Source of the DNA: Ehrlichia canis str. Jake
Lineage (GTDB): Bacteria; Pseudomonadota; Alphaproteobacteria; Rickettsiales; Anaplasmataceae
DNA length: 64,000 nt
Assembly: GCF_000012565.1 (NCBI RefSeq)
Contig: NC_007354.1
Coordinates: forward strand, 372,001-436,000
Direction of reading: 5' to 3'
In this document: one piece after another, positions 19,059-28,080 of the stretch
Layout of the letters: every line of letters begins with the position of its first letter
Numbering within the stretch: position 1 is the first letter of the stretch
The notes under the pieces: model-generated
The model's database searches: none
Told to the model about the DNA's origin: nothing
Seen by the model: only the letters and a program-made list of their open reading frames with translations
Position numbers and translations under genes: made by a program

Positions 19059-19758
19059 ACGACCTACCTTAATATAAATGATGTAATTATATTTGACTAT
19101 TATTATTGTTTAAGTATCCTAAAAATTCAAGATAATTTTCTTTGGCTACACATTTATTTTTTCTTTCATGATATGAGAGTTATTAAGATATTAGGTTAGA
19201 AATTTATTTTTGGTAAAATATCTTAACATTAGTTTTTACACAATTTCTAGGTTTGTATATCAATTTATTTGTAATTTGTTTTATTAATCAATCTTATAAT
19301 TATTTATGAAATTGTATTTTAAGTATACTGTATTTACAGATTTACATTCTGATAAGTAGTATTTATTATAATGAGTATCTAATGTGTGTAATAATATAAA
19401 CTTAGTTTATAGTGTAGTTTTGTGGTTAAGTAATATAAAGTTATTACTAGAAATATCTTTATTATGAAAGCTGTGTTTTTACTGGTGGTGTGTATTGTAA
19501 TGATGATTATTTAATAATCTCAAATGTGTAAACTTAGTTTATAATGTAGTCACTATAGTCTGAAAATACTAGAATCAATAATTACTCATATTACCTTTAC
19601 TCTAAAAGATGTATTTTTTTGATAACACATTGGAAATATCATTATTTTTCATAAACATAATACAATATACAAATTTGTGTGAGTGATGCAAAGAATTATT
19701 ATGAAGTGCCTTTCTATTTATTTTAATATGTTATACATGTAGCTGTGACACATTTAAT
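19059..19758. repeat. Gap with a repeated TAAACTTAGTTTA palindrome
   Basis: TAAACT-T-AGTTTA occurs at 19397-19409 and 19529-19541, each followed by TA(G/A)TGTAGT and preceded by AATGTGT. The flanks are similar at an offset of ~132 bases, so this is a decayed tandem duplication that kept the palindrome. No gene is visible in the 700 bases, and a lone GCTGTGACA half of the capsid-upstream element lies near 19741. Confidence 0.6.
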
Positions 19759-20112
19759 TTATAGTTGTTTACCACCTAAGATATGCACATGAAAATGTGG
19801 AATGATTTGTCCTCCTTGTTTTCCATGGTTTGTTACAATTCTATAGCCAGTTTTATCTAATTGAAGTTTGTGTGTAATTTTCTTTACTACAGAAAAGAAA
19901 TGTTTAATATCTTCTGCTGAAGAATTGCTAAAATCATCAAATGATATGTAATCACTCTTTGGGATTACTAAAACATGTATGGGAGCTTGTGGATGTATGT
20001 CGTGAAATGCTAACACTGACTCGTCTTCATATACTATATTACATGGAAGCTCTTTTCTCAGAATTTTTGCAAAGACGTTATCTTTATCATAGGAGTTATT
20101 ACCTTCTTGCAT
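19759..20112 (-). CDS. HIT family nucleotide hydrolase (HinT-like)
   Basis: This 117-residue protein is a histidine-triad hydrolase of the HinT branch, which cleaves purine nucleoside phosphoramidates and aminoacyl-adenylates in the cytoplasm. The active-site motif HFHVHILGG is at the C-terminus. Upstream are the typical NVFAKILRKELPCNIVYED and PQAPIHVLVIPK stretches. I prefer the start at 20112 (MQEGNNSYDKDNVF) to the frame's further extension to 20181, because the extra residues do not fit the family. It overlaps the 3' end of the upstream effector-like gene by 14 bases, suggesting a two-gene transcript, though a functional link is not implied. Confidence 0.92.
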   Translation of the reverse strand: MQEGNNSYDKDNVFAKILRKELPCNIVYEDESVLAFHDIHPQAPIHVLVIPKSDYISFDDFSNSSAEDIKHFFSVVKKITHKLQLDKTGYRIVTNHGKQGGQIIPHFHVHILGGKQL

Positions 20113-21205
20113 GTGCTTTTCCTGTATTGTGTATTGGTATGCCTGTATTAGTGGAATTACCTTGCATATGTTCTTCTTCATTGATATTGGTTGGTAAATC
20201 TCTTGCTATTTCTTCAACTGCTTGTTGCATGCTAGGAGACATGGGTTGTGGAAATAGTGGCTCAGGCCTGTGCTGCATCAAGATTTGTTGTTGTAGCTTT
20301 TGTAACATCTCTGAACTTTGTAAAGGCCCTCTAGTATTATAAGGCATGTTTCTAGGATTTGTAAGTGAAAAATCACTGTCTGACATAGTACTTGATTCAG
20401 GTGCTGGATATAAATCACTGCGTTGTTCTTTTTTTGGTGATACTACATCGCTATTTTGTGCTGGAGCTGATGATACAACATCTTTATCATCTGTTGTATC
20501 TTTACTGTCAGTGTTGGTTTTTTTATCTTGTATATCTGCTGAGCTAACTTTTGGGTCAGTGGATGTTTTGTATAATCTTTGAGCAAAAGTTTTGGCTAGT
20601 TTTGAGTCTGTGATGCCTAAACTTTGTAGAACTATTTTTACTTCTTGTTCTATTTGTTCTTTTGATTTTCCAGAAACGTCTAGTTCTACAGTTAGCCCTT
20701 GTTTATAACTTCCTGCTGTAGAATCTAGTGTAACTTTTCCACATATTATTTTTAGTTGTGAGTCAAGTTCTTTTAGTTTTTGAAAATACTGATCTGCAGT
20801 TTTGCTGGCAATTAACTCTCTAGTTGCTGCTACAGGTGTGATTAGTGATGCTAATGCATCTTTTCTGGTTTCGTCAACTTCTCCTTCTTTATTTTGTTCT
20901 TGCCATGCTGCAAATTTTTGTAAAGCTTGGTATGGTAATTTATAAGAAGGTACTTTAAGAGCAACTTCAGTTTCATGTCCTGCTACTCTTGTTCTGCCTG
21001 GTAATTCGACACCCAATTTGTAAGTTCTATCATGCATTTTCAAGTCAAAGTTTTTCTCTCTAGATGACTTTTGACCTGGAACAATGCTCTTAAGCATACC
21101 TTCGAGATGCTTACCTACACTTTCTTGATGAGGTAGTTTGCTGGTGGTGGGTGTTACAGCTGCTTTTATAATAACACTTGCGCCTTTCTTTAAGAAACCA
21201 AACAT
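20099..21205 (-). CDS. Candidate type IV secretion effector, Ats-1/Etf-1-like
   Basis: This 368-residue protein has no conserved enzymatic motif. Its first ~25 residues (MFGFLKKGASVIIKAAVTP...) carry four lysines and no acidic residue and could form an amphipathic mitochondrial presequence. The middle (~residues 50-210) is globular and charged. Residues ~215-340 are low-complexity, rich in S, D, P and Q. The C-terminus is hydrophilic and basic (HNTGKAHARR), as in VirD4-dependent type IV substrates. Size, targeting-like N-terminus, basic tail and position beside mutS all agree with what I recall of Anaplasma Ats-1 and Ehrlichia Etf-1. That identification is inference and was not checked by alignment. 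It is divergent from mutS and overlaps the HIT gene. Confidence 0.55.
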   Translation of the reverse strand: MFGFLKKGASVIIKAAVTPTTSKLPHQESVGKHLEGMLKSIVPGQKSSREKNFDLKMHDRTYKLGVELPGRTRVAGHETEVALKVPSYKLPYQALQKFAAWQEQNKEGEVDETRKDALASLITPVAATRELIASKTADQYFQKLKELDSQLKIICGKVTLDSTAGSYKQGLTVELDVSGKSKEQIEQEVKIVLQSLGITDSKLAKTFAQRLYKTSTDPKVSSADIQDKKTNTDSKDTTDDKDVVSSAPAQNSDVVSPKKEQRSDLYPAPESSTMSDSDFSLTNPRNMPYNTRGPLQSSEMLQKLQQQILMQHRPEPLFPQPMSPSMQQAVEEIARDLPTNINEEEHMQGNSTNTGIPIHNTGKAHARR

Positions 21206-21395
21206 TTAGATACCATAATTAATATTTAGATAAAGCTACATATTAGTAGTTATAAAATACAAATAGTAATATGTCATTATGTATTGTTAATATTTTTATT
21301 AAAATGTTTATTGTTCAATTTACAGTCTACCCATTATCTTTTTTTAGTAACTGCATATAATATACTGTATGATAAGTGTTAACAATAGGTAAAAA

Positions 21396-23810
21396 GTGAA
21401 TCATGATAGAAAAATAACTCCTATAATGCAGCAGTATATGATGTTAAAAAATCAGTATAAGGAGTGTTTGTTATTTTATAGGTTAGGTGATTTTTATGAG
21501 TTATTTTTTGATGATGCAATAGAGACATCTAAGGTATTGAATATTGTTCTGACAAAAAAAGGAAATGTACCTATGTGTGGTGTTCCTTTTCATAGTAGTG
21601 AGTCTTATTTGAATAGATTAGTAAAGTTAGGTTATAAAGTAGCAATTTGTGAGCAGTTGGAAACACCAGAAGAAGCAAAGAAGAGAGGTTATAAAGCTTT
21701 AGTAAAACGTGATGTTGTAAGAATTGTTACTCCAGGTACTATATTAGAAGATTCTTTGCTTGAAGCAAAAGAGAATAATTATTTATGTTGTATAGTTAAT
21801 GTTAATGATAACTATGCTATTGCATGGTTAGAATTATCTACTGGATTGTTTCATTATAATACAACAGACTTACGTAAGATTGATAGTGATTTATTGAGAA
21901 TTAATCCAAAGGAAGTTTTGATTTCTGATAAATTAGTAGAGTTAGATTTGATATATTCTACTTTAAAAAAGTATAAATTTTCTATAACTCAGTATTCCAG
22001 TAGTTTTTTTGATACAAGTAGGTCTTATAATACTTTATGTAGTGTTTATGGAATCTCTACTTTAAAGGGATTAGGTGATTTAAAAGATGAAGAGATAGCT
22101 GTATGTGGTTCTTTATTAGAATATGTTAAAGCCACGCAAAAAGGTAATTTACCTAAATTAGAGTTTCCTAAGGCTTATGGAGATCGTGATTTTATGTTTA
22201 TAGATGCTGCAGCATTGAGAAATCTTGAGTTATTTAATACACAGTCTGGGGATTTGGAAGGCTCATTGATTTCCTCTATAGATTATACAATTACAGCATG
22301 TGGTGGAAGATTGTTAAAACGATGTTTATCTGCTCCTTTAGCGTGTTCTTATGCGATAAATCGTAGGTTAGACATAGTTGAATTTTTTGTGAATAATAAA
22401 GTTTTGTATAAAAATGTTAGGGAAACGTTAAGAGGTATTGCTGATATAGAACGTATTTTGACCAGAGTCAAGGTTGGTAGATGTTCTCCTAAAGACTTGT
22501 ATGCTTTAAAGTTAACATTAGATAAGACGTGTATATTAGTTAATTTGCTAAGTAAGTTTGATACTAGTGTTGTGAGTGATTTTTGTACAAGATTGGGAAG
22601 ATATGATGATTTATGTAAAACTCTTAGTAATGTATTAATACCAAACAATGTTAGTAACGTTAAAGATGGTGGCTTTATTAAGCCTGATTATGATGTACAA
22701 TTGTCAGAGTATATATATATTCAAAATTATAGTAATAATTTGATTCAAGAATTGCGAGATAAATATCGTAATATTACCAATATTCAAAATTTAAAAATAT
22801 TATATAATAATATTTTAGGTTATTATGTTGAAGTTTCAGCAAACCATTTAATTAATGATAAAGACTTTATTCACAGGCAGACTCTAGCTAATAGTATCAG
22901 GTATACAACAAGTGAACTAAAAGCATTAGAAAGCAAAATAATTTCTGCTAGAGATGCAGCAATTAGTTTAGAGGTAAAGATTTTTGGTCAGTTGTGTACA
23001 CGTATTATTGAGCATGCAGATGAAATTACTATGACTGCTCATGCTGTTTCAGAAATAGATATGTTAACTTCTTTTGCTGAGTTAGCAATACAATATTCTT
23101 ATACTAGACCTGTAGTTGATGATAGTTATGAATTTAATATTCAAAAAGGTAGGCATCCTGTGGTTGAGCGCAATGGTAAATTTGTTGCTAACGATATTGA
23201 CCTTGCACAAATGCAAAGAGTACATTTAATAACTGGACCTAATATGGCTGGTAAGAGTACTTTTTTGAGACAAAATGCACTTATAGGTATTTTAGCACAT
23301 ATTGGTTCATTTGTTCCTGCGTATAGTGCTCATATAGGAGTTATTGATAAAATATTTAGTAGAGTTGGAGCTTCTGATAATATTGCATTTGGCTATTCTA
23401 CATTTATGGTAGAGATGACAGAAACTGCTGCAATAATTAATCAAGCTACAGATAAATCTTTTGTAATACTTGATGAAATTGGTAGAGGAACTGGAACGTA
23501 TGATGGTTTGTCAATTGCATGGTCGGTTATTGAGCAGATCCACAATGTTAATAAAAGTAGAGCAATTTTTGCAACTCATTATCATGAGTTATCGAAATTA
23601 GACGAATGTTTAGAGAATATAAAGTGTTTCTGTATGAAAGTGGAAGAATGGAATGGTAAGGTTGTATTTTTACATGAAATTATACCTGGATCAACTAATA
23701 AGTCTTACGGAATACATGTTGCAAAGTTAGCAGGGTTTCCGCAGTCTGTCCTAGACAGAGCAGAAGATCTGATGAATAAGTTAAAAGCAAATGAAGATTT
23801 GTTGACTTAG
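21396..23810 (+). CDS. mutS: DNA mismatch repair protein MutS
   Basis: MutS recognises base mismatches and small loops and starts methyl-independent or MutL-dependent repair. The product is 804 residues with the mismatch-contacting Phe-X-Glu in GDFYELF near the N-terminus, the connector, lever and clamp domains, and an ABC-type ATPase domain with Walker [13 protein letters not shown], the Walker B region [11 protein letters not shown], and ATHYHEL. It ends soon after the helix-turn-helix region, shorter than the ~850-residue E. coli protein, so the C-terminal tetramerisation segment seems absent. GTG at 21396 is the first possible start because a TAA stop lies two codons before it. It is divergent from the effector candidate. 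Confidence 0.96.
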
Positions 23811-24968
23811 ATAGTATTGTGTTCAAATTTTCTATTAGTTTTATTATATATTTTAATTTTTTTGTAATGCTTAGTGAATGATTAAGTAAATAAGGTATGT
23901 TATATTTAAAATGTATATAAAATAATTGTATAGGAAATCTGTAATTTACTGAGTTATAAATACTTATGTCTTGGATTGGTTGAATATTATTCAATGGCTG
24001 TAATAGATCATTTCTTATATTTGCTATCACTACTGCTTATGCGTGTTGATACAAATGCTTAGCTATTTTGTGTGTGTATAGAAAAGGTAAGATAAAAAAT
24101 TTGTCTTTACATAAGCACTTTGAGTATTGAGTGAAGTCATTCAGTTACTAATATACATATTATCTACTGCTTGTTTTCATTAAATACAAGTAATTATCTT
24201 ACATATGTCATGATAAGAAAAAGATATGATAAATATAATAGTACAATTTCTATACCAATAGTCTTGCTGTTGCATATTTTTCTATGACTGAGCCAGCATC
24301 ATTATTTGAGAGTGTGTAGTTGTAGTTTGTTACTTGTCAATACCTTGAATTGTTAATTGGTAAGATACTATTTAGTTGGTTTTATATTTTGAGTTGATGC
24401 TGATTTTTTTGATACAAATTAAGATAATAGATTTTATGTTGAATGACGTAAAAAATCTGTAATTTGCTAATAACATTTTGAAGTATTGAGTTGGCAGAGG
24501 TGTGTTATTCATTAGTAAATGTGTTATTTTTGTATTACTGTTTACTTTTAACAGATACAAGTGATTGTTTATTTTAAAAGTGTGTATGAGAAGATTATAT
24601 AGAAAGTAATATTTATACTTAATTTTTGATACATATATAGCAGATTGTCTTAAGAATGCTGAAAAAAAGTTGTATAAAATACGAAGCTCATTATAAAAGC
24701 TTAAAAGTATTAATAGGTGTGTTATTTTAATTCATGTTGTACTAATGCTTATTCTAAAATTGATATGACCTGTTTAAATGTAATAAAATAGTAGTATAAA
24801 AATTATATAGTTTACTTATCAATATTTGCGCTATTAGGTATATATTCTATTTGTTAGTATGAGTGCATTATTTAATTGCAGTGAGTATTCATATTACTTT
24901 GTAAGACTTACTTAGATTCATGTATATTTAGTTAACTTTTGCTTACTAGTTGATAGATAAATTTTTTA
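23811..24968. repeat. Long convergent gap between mutS and nadE with a weak direct repeat
   Basis: No gene is supported in these 1158 bases. Segments at about 24086-24200 and 24448-24570 align imperfectly: both have TAAAAAAT(T/C)TGT, then (G/A)AGTATTGAGT, and both end with ATACAAGT(A/G)ATT. They look like an old duplication. The small open frames here have no family resemblance. Confidence 0.45.
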
Positions 24969-26486
24969 TCAGTTGATAAGTGGTCCAGTAGGAGCTTGTT
25001 CTCTTTTGAATTGAGATTTTTTTATTAAATGTACTATGTAGTTAACATCTTGAAAATTGTATCCTTTTTTAATGACATCTTCTACAGAATAGTTTTTGTC
25101 AATAAGTAATGTAAGTACTGAATCTAATGTTGTGTAATCCGGTAAGGTATCTTGATCTTTTTGATTATAGCATAGTTCAGCAGATGGATGTTTCTCTATG
25201 ATTTGAGATGGAATCACATCTATTTTCTGACATAAACTGTTTTTTGGTATATTTTTGTTCCTCCATTTACTGAGTTCATATACTTTGGTTTTGTATATAT
25301 CTTTTATTGGAGCAAAACCTCCACACATATCTCCGTATAATGTTGCATACCCAACAAATATCTCTGATTTGTTACCTGTTGATAATAGCATAAATTTGAA
25401 CTTATTGCTTAGCGCCATTAATATTATACCCCTAATTCTAGCTTGTAAATTTTCTTCTGTGACATCTTCTTCAGTATTTGCAAAAGTGTTTTGTAAAACT
25501 GCTAGTGAATTTTGAAATATCTTTTCTATTGGTAATATATCATATGAAATCTCTAATCTCTTAGCACATTCTTGAGAATCAGTTATACTAGTTTGAGATG
25601 TATATTTTGTTGGTAACATAAACGAGTGTACGTTTTTTGGTCCAAGTGCATCAGCTGCAATTGAAGCTACAAGTGCAGAATCTATACCTCCAGATAGTCC
25701 TATAATAATACTTGCCATAGAATTTTTATAAACATAGTCTCTTAATGCTAACATCAGTGCTTGATAATCTGACTCAATATTGTCACATGTTGTCATATAG
25801 TGAGTTTGTTTCGCAAAATCTATGCTGTAAATATTACTATCTTCTTGCCACATATTTAAGAAATTGTACTGACCATTGAAAGTAAAGAATGACTTTCCAT
25901 GAAAGACTCGGTTGTTATATCCTCCTACTTGATTGATGTATACTGCATATTTGTCACATGTGAGTTTTGAAATCATGTTATCTCTTGAATTTGTCTCTTG
26001 TGTATATGGTGTGTTATCCATTATTAACAATAATGTGTCTTTAGTGTAGGAAGGTAATGTTGGTATTTTCGATATAGGTAATAGTGATACGTTTATTTTA
26101 TTAATTGTAAATGTAGCTGCAATATCAGAAAACTGGTATTCTGTTGAAAATTCTATCAATGCTTCAATTTTGCCGTTTTTTATTAAATAAATTATTTCAA
26201 AAATTTTGTTATTTTGTTGTTTGATACTTCCAATAATTATTGCTGTATTCTTATTATAAGTTTGTAATGCTAGTTTATTAATTGCGTGGTCGCATTGATT
26301 GAAGAAATCTTTAGATAAATATGGTATTTTTTGTATATATCCTGGTATTGAATATCTTGCAAATATAGCTAAATCTGCCGCTTTCTTTACCGATTCTGTG
26401 TATAGTTTTGTAATTTTATCATAGTTATAATCAATATTTTCAGGGTTGTAATTTAATTGTGCAATAAAGATTGATGGGTAGTACAT
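24969..26486 (-). CDS. nadE: NAD synthetase with N-terminal nitrilase-like domain
   Basis: NadE amidates nicotinic acid adenine dinucleotide to NAD. The 505 residues match the two-domain, glutamine-dependent type: an N-terminal nitrilase-fold domain (~1-240) and a C-terminal ATP-pyrophosphatase synthetase (~245-505) with the P-loop GLSGGIDSALVAS and the conserved LLSTGNKSE and YGDMCGGFAPI. The synthetase half looks intact. In the nitrilase half, the expected catalytic Glu, Lys and Cys appear replaced: FPEL-like position reads FARY (Arg44), the RK before the LPNY-like region reads IE (about 111-112), and VPICED-like position reads LLPISK (Ser139). If so, the enzyme would need free ammonia. Loss is judged by eye from the family pattern. 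The start is the ATG at 26486; no Shine-Dalgarno is evident. Confidence 0.93.
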   Translation of the reverse strand: MYYPSIFIAQLNYNPENIDYNYDKITKLYTESVKKAADLAIFARYSIPGYIQKIPYLSKDFFNQCDHAINKLALQTYNKNTAIIIGSIKQQNNKIFEIIYLIKNGKIEALIEFSTEYQFSDIAATFTINKINVSLLPISKIPTLPSYTKDTLLLIMDNTPYTQETNSRDNMISKLTCDKYAVYINQVGGYNNRVFHGKSFFTFNGQYNFLNMWQEDSNIYSIDFAKQTHYMTTCDNIESDYQALMLALRDYVYKNSMASIIIGLSGGIDSALVASIAADALGPKNVHSFMLPTKYTSQTSITDSQECAKRLEISYDILPIEKIFQNSLAVLQNTFANTEEDVTEENLQARIRGIILMALSNKFKFMLLSTGNKSEIFVGYATLYGDMCGGFAPIKDIYKTKVYELSKWRNKNIPKNSLCQKIDVIPSQIIEKHPSAELCYNQKDQDTLPDYTTLDSVLTLLIDKNYSVEDVIKKGYNFQDVNYIVHLIKKSQFKREQAPTGPLIN

Positions 26487-26545
26487 AGTATTATTTTATT
26501 CACTCATTGACTAATGTTTATCATATTAATGTAATGTGTGCTATT

Positions 26546-27000
26546 ATACTTTTTTAATATTAAAACTTATGAGCAGTGTATCTATTAATTTATACTACAT
26601 GCTGAACAATTAACAGTTATATGTTTAAACTAACATAACAATTATATGCTGACACTGTTCTTAAAAGTATTTGCTACAGCAGCATATGTAATGATGCTTT
26701 TTGCTACTGTAAGTTTGAAACCTAATAAAGACTCATAAATAGCTAGATCATGATCTAATAGATGTAAACCATAATACTTTTAAGTATTAAAGATTATAAG
26801 AAGTGTATCTATTAATTGATGCTACATTCTGAATAATTAACGATTGCAATTCAAGCTAACAGATAATTATATACTAAATCCTATTTTTAAGCATATTTGC
26901 TATATCTAATGCAGCATATGTAATGATGCTTTTTGCTCCTGCACGTTTGAAACCTAATAAGGACTCATAAATAGCTAGATCGTAATCTAATAGGTGATGT
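26546..27000. repeat. Tandem duplication of the hemB 3' end, unit 227 bp
   Basis: 26546-26772 and 26773-~27000 are adjacent copies at a constant 227-base offset. Both begin ATACTTTTAA/ATACTTTTTAA and share AGTGTATCTATTAATT (26575, 26802), GCATATGTAATGATGCTTTT and AATAGCTAGATC. The second copy contains the real hemB end (stop at 26874). The first is a non-coding, diverged fragment of about 100 bases of hemB plus downstream DNA. It explains nearly all of the 26487-26873 gap. Confidence 0.9.
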
Positions 27001-27866
27001 TGTGATGCAGCTTTAATCATTGCATATTCACCACTTACTTGATATGCGAACACTGGTGTTTGGTACCTACTACTAATACACTTAATTACATCTAAATATG
27101 GCATGCCTGGTTTTATCATCACAATGTCTGCACTTTCATCAATGTCCATTTGTACTTCAAGTATTGCTTCATTTATGTTTGAAATATCTAGTTGATATGT
27201 ACTTTTATCTATTGTTTGTGATCTTGAAACAGATCCTACAGCTTCACGAAATGGTTTATAAAAGCTAGAACAATATTTTACAGAATAAGATAATATACAT
27301 ACATCCTGAAAAGTGCAGTTATCTAGAACATTCCTAATTTCTTTAATTCTTCCATCCATCATGTCTGATGGTGCTACAATATCACAACCTGCAGCTGCTA
27401 ATACTAAAGCCTGCTTACATAATGCTTTTATGGTTAAATCATTGTCAATTTTATCATTGACTACAATGCCATCATGACCTGAGCTCGTATAAGGATCTAG
27501 TGCAACATCAGCTATTATACCAATGTTTGGTATGTATTTTTTGATTTCACTTATTGCCCTATACATTAAATTTTCTGGATTAAATGCTTCTTCTGCATTT
27601 TCAGATTTTAGATGTTTTTCTACTACTGGAAACAGTGCTATAGCATTTATCCCTAAATTTGCAGCTTGCTCAACTACATTTAATAATTCGGTAATTGAAT
27701 ATCTCTTTATGTCTGGTAATTGTTTTATAGGTTCTGATATTCCGTCTCTGTCATGTACAAAAAGTGGTAATATTAGATCATTGATTGATAGGCTGGTTTC
27801 TCTTACTAAATTACGTAGCCATCCATTCAAGCGTTTGCGTCTTAATCTAGTGCTAGGAAATTGCAT
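26874..27866 (-). CDS. hemB: Delta-aminolevulinic acid dehydratase (porphobilinogen synthase)
   Basis: HemB joins two 5-aminolevulinate molecules into porphobilinogen in heme biosynthesis. The 330 residues are typical. Visible are the N-terminal RLRR and LILPLFV region, DVALDPYTSSGHDG, the metal-site-associated CDIVAPSDMMDGR, and the two active-site lysines in SYSVKYCSSFY and VMIKPGMPYLD. The sequence DVALDPYTSSGHDG lacks the triple-cysteine zinc signature, so the enzyme probably belongs to the magnesium-dependent group, as in many alphaproteobacteria. The ATG at 27866 gives the expected N-terminus. The last ~100 bases are duplicated just downstream. It is divergent from addB. Confidence 0.96.
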   Translation of the reverse strand: MQFPSTRLRRKRLNGWLRNLVRETSLSINDLILPLFVHDRDGISEPIKQLPDIKRYSITELLNVVEQAANLGINAIALFPVVEKHLKSENAEEAFNPENLMYRAISEIKKYIPNIGIIADVALDPYTSSGHDGIVVNDKIDNDLTIKALCKQALVLAAAGCDIVAPSDMMDGRIKEIRNVLDNCTFQDVCILSYSVKYCSSFYKPFREAVGSVSRSQTIDKSTYQLDISNINEAILEVQMDIDESADIVMIKPGMPYLDVIKCISSRYQTPVFAYQVSGEYAMIKAASQHHLLDYDLAIYESLLGFKRAGAKSIITYAALDIANMLKNRI

Positions 27867-28080
27867 ATGTTCAACTTATTGTGTAGTATATGTATATTTA
27901 TTTAATCTTTTGATAAATAAGTATCAACAAATTTTTAAAAATAGATAAGGATTGGAATATTTGTTTACTAATGGTAGTTTGAAATATTTTAGCAAATTTG
28001 TAGTGTTATGTGCAATTAATTTGATATAAGATTTGTCACTTTTTTTATAATGTTGTAATTTTTTTGTATAGCGTATTTCA

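Noticed and set aside
23695-24030. 111-codon minus-strand frame overlapping the mutS end
   Set aside because: It runs antisense through conserved mutS codons and has no family pattern or start signal.
24372-24560. 62-codon minus-strand frame in the mutS-nadE gap
   Set aside because: No ribosome-binding site, low-complexity lysine/isoleucine-rich product typical of AT-rich chance frames.
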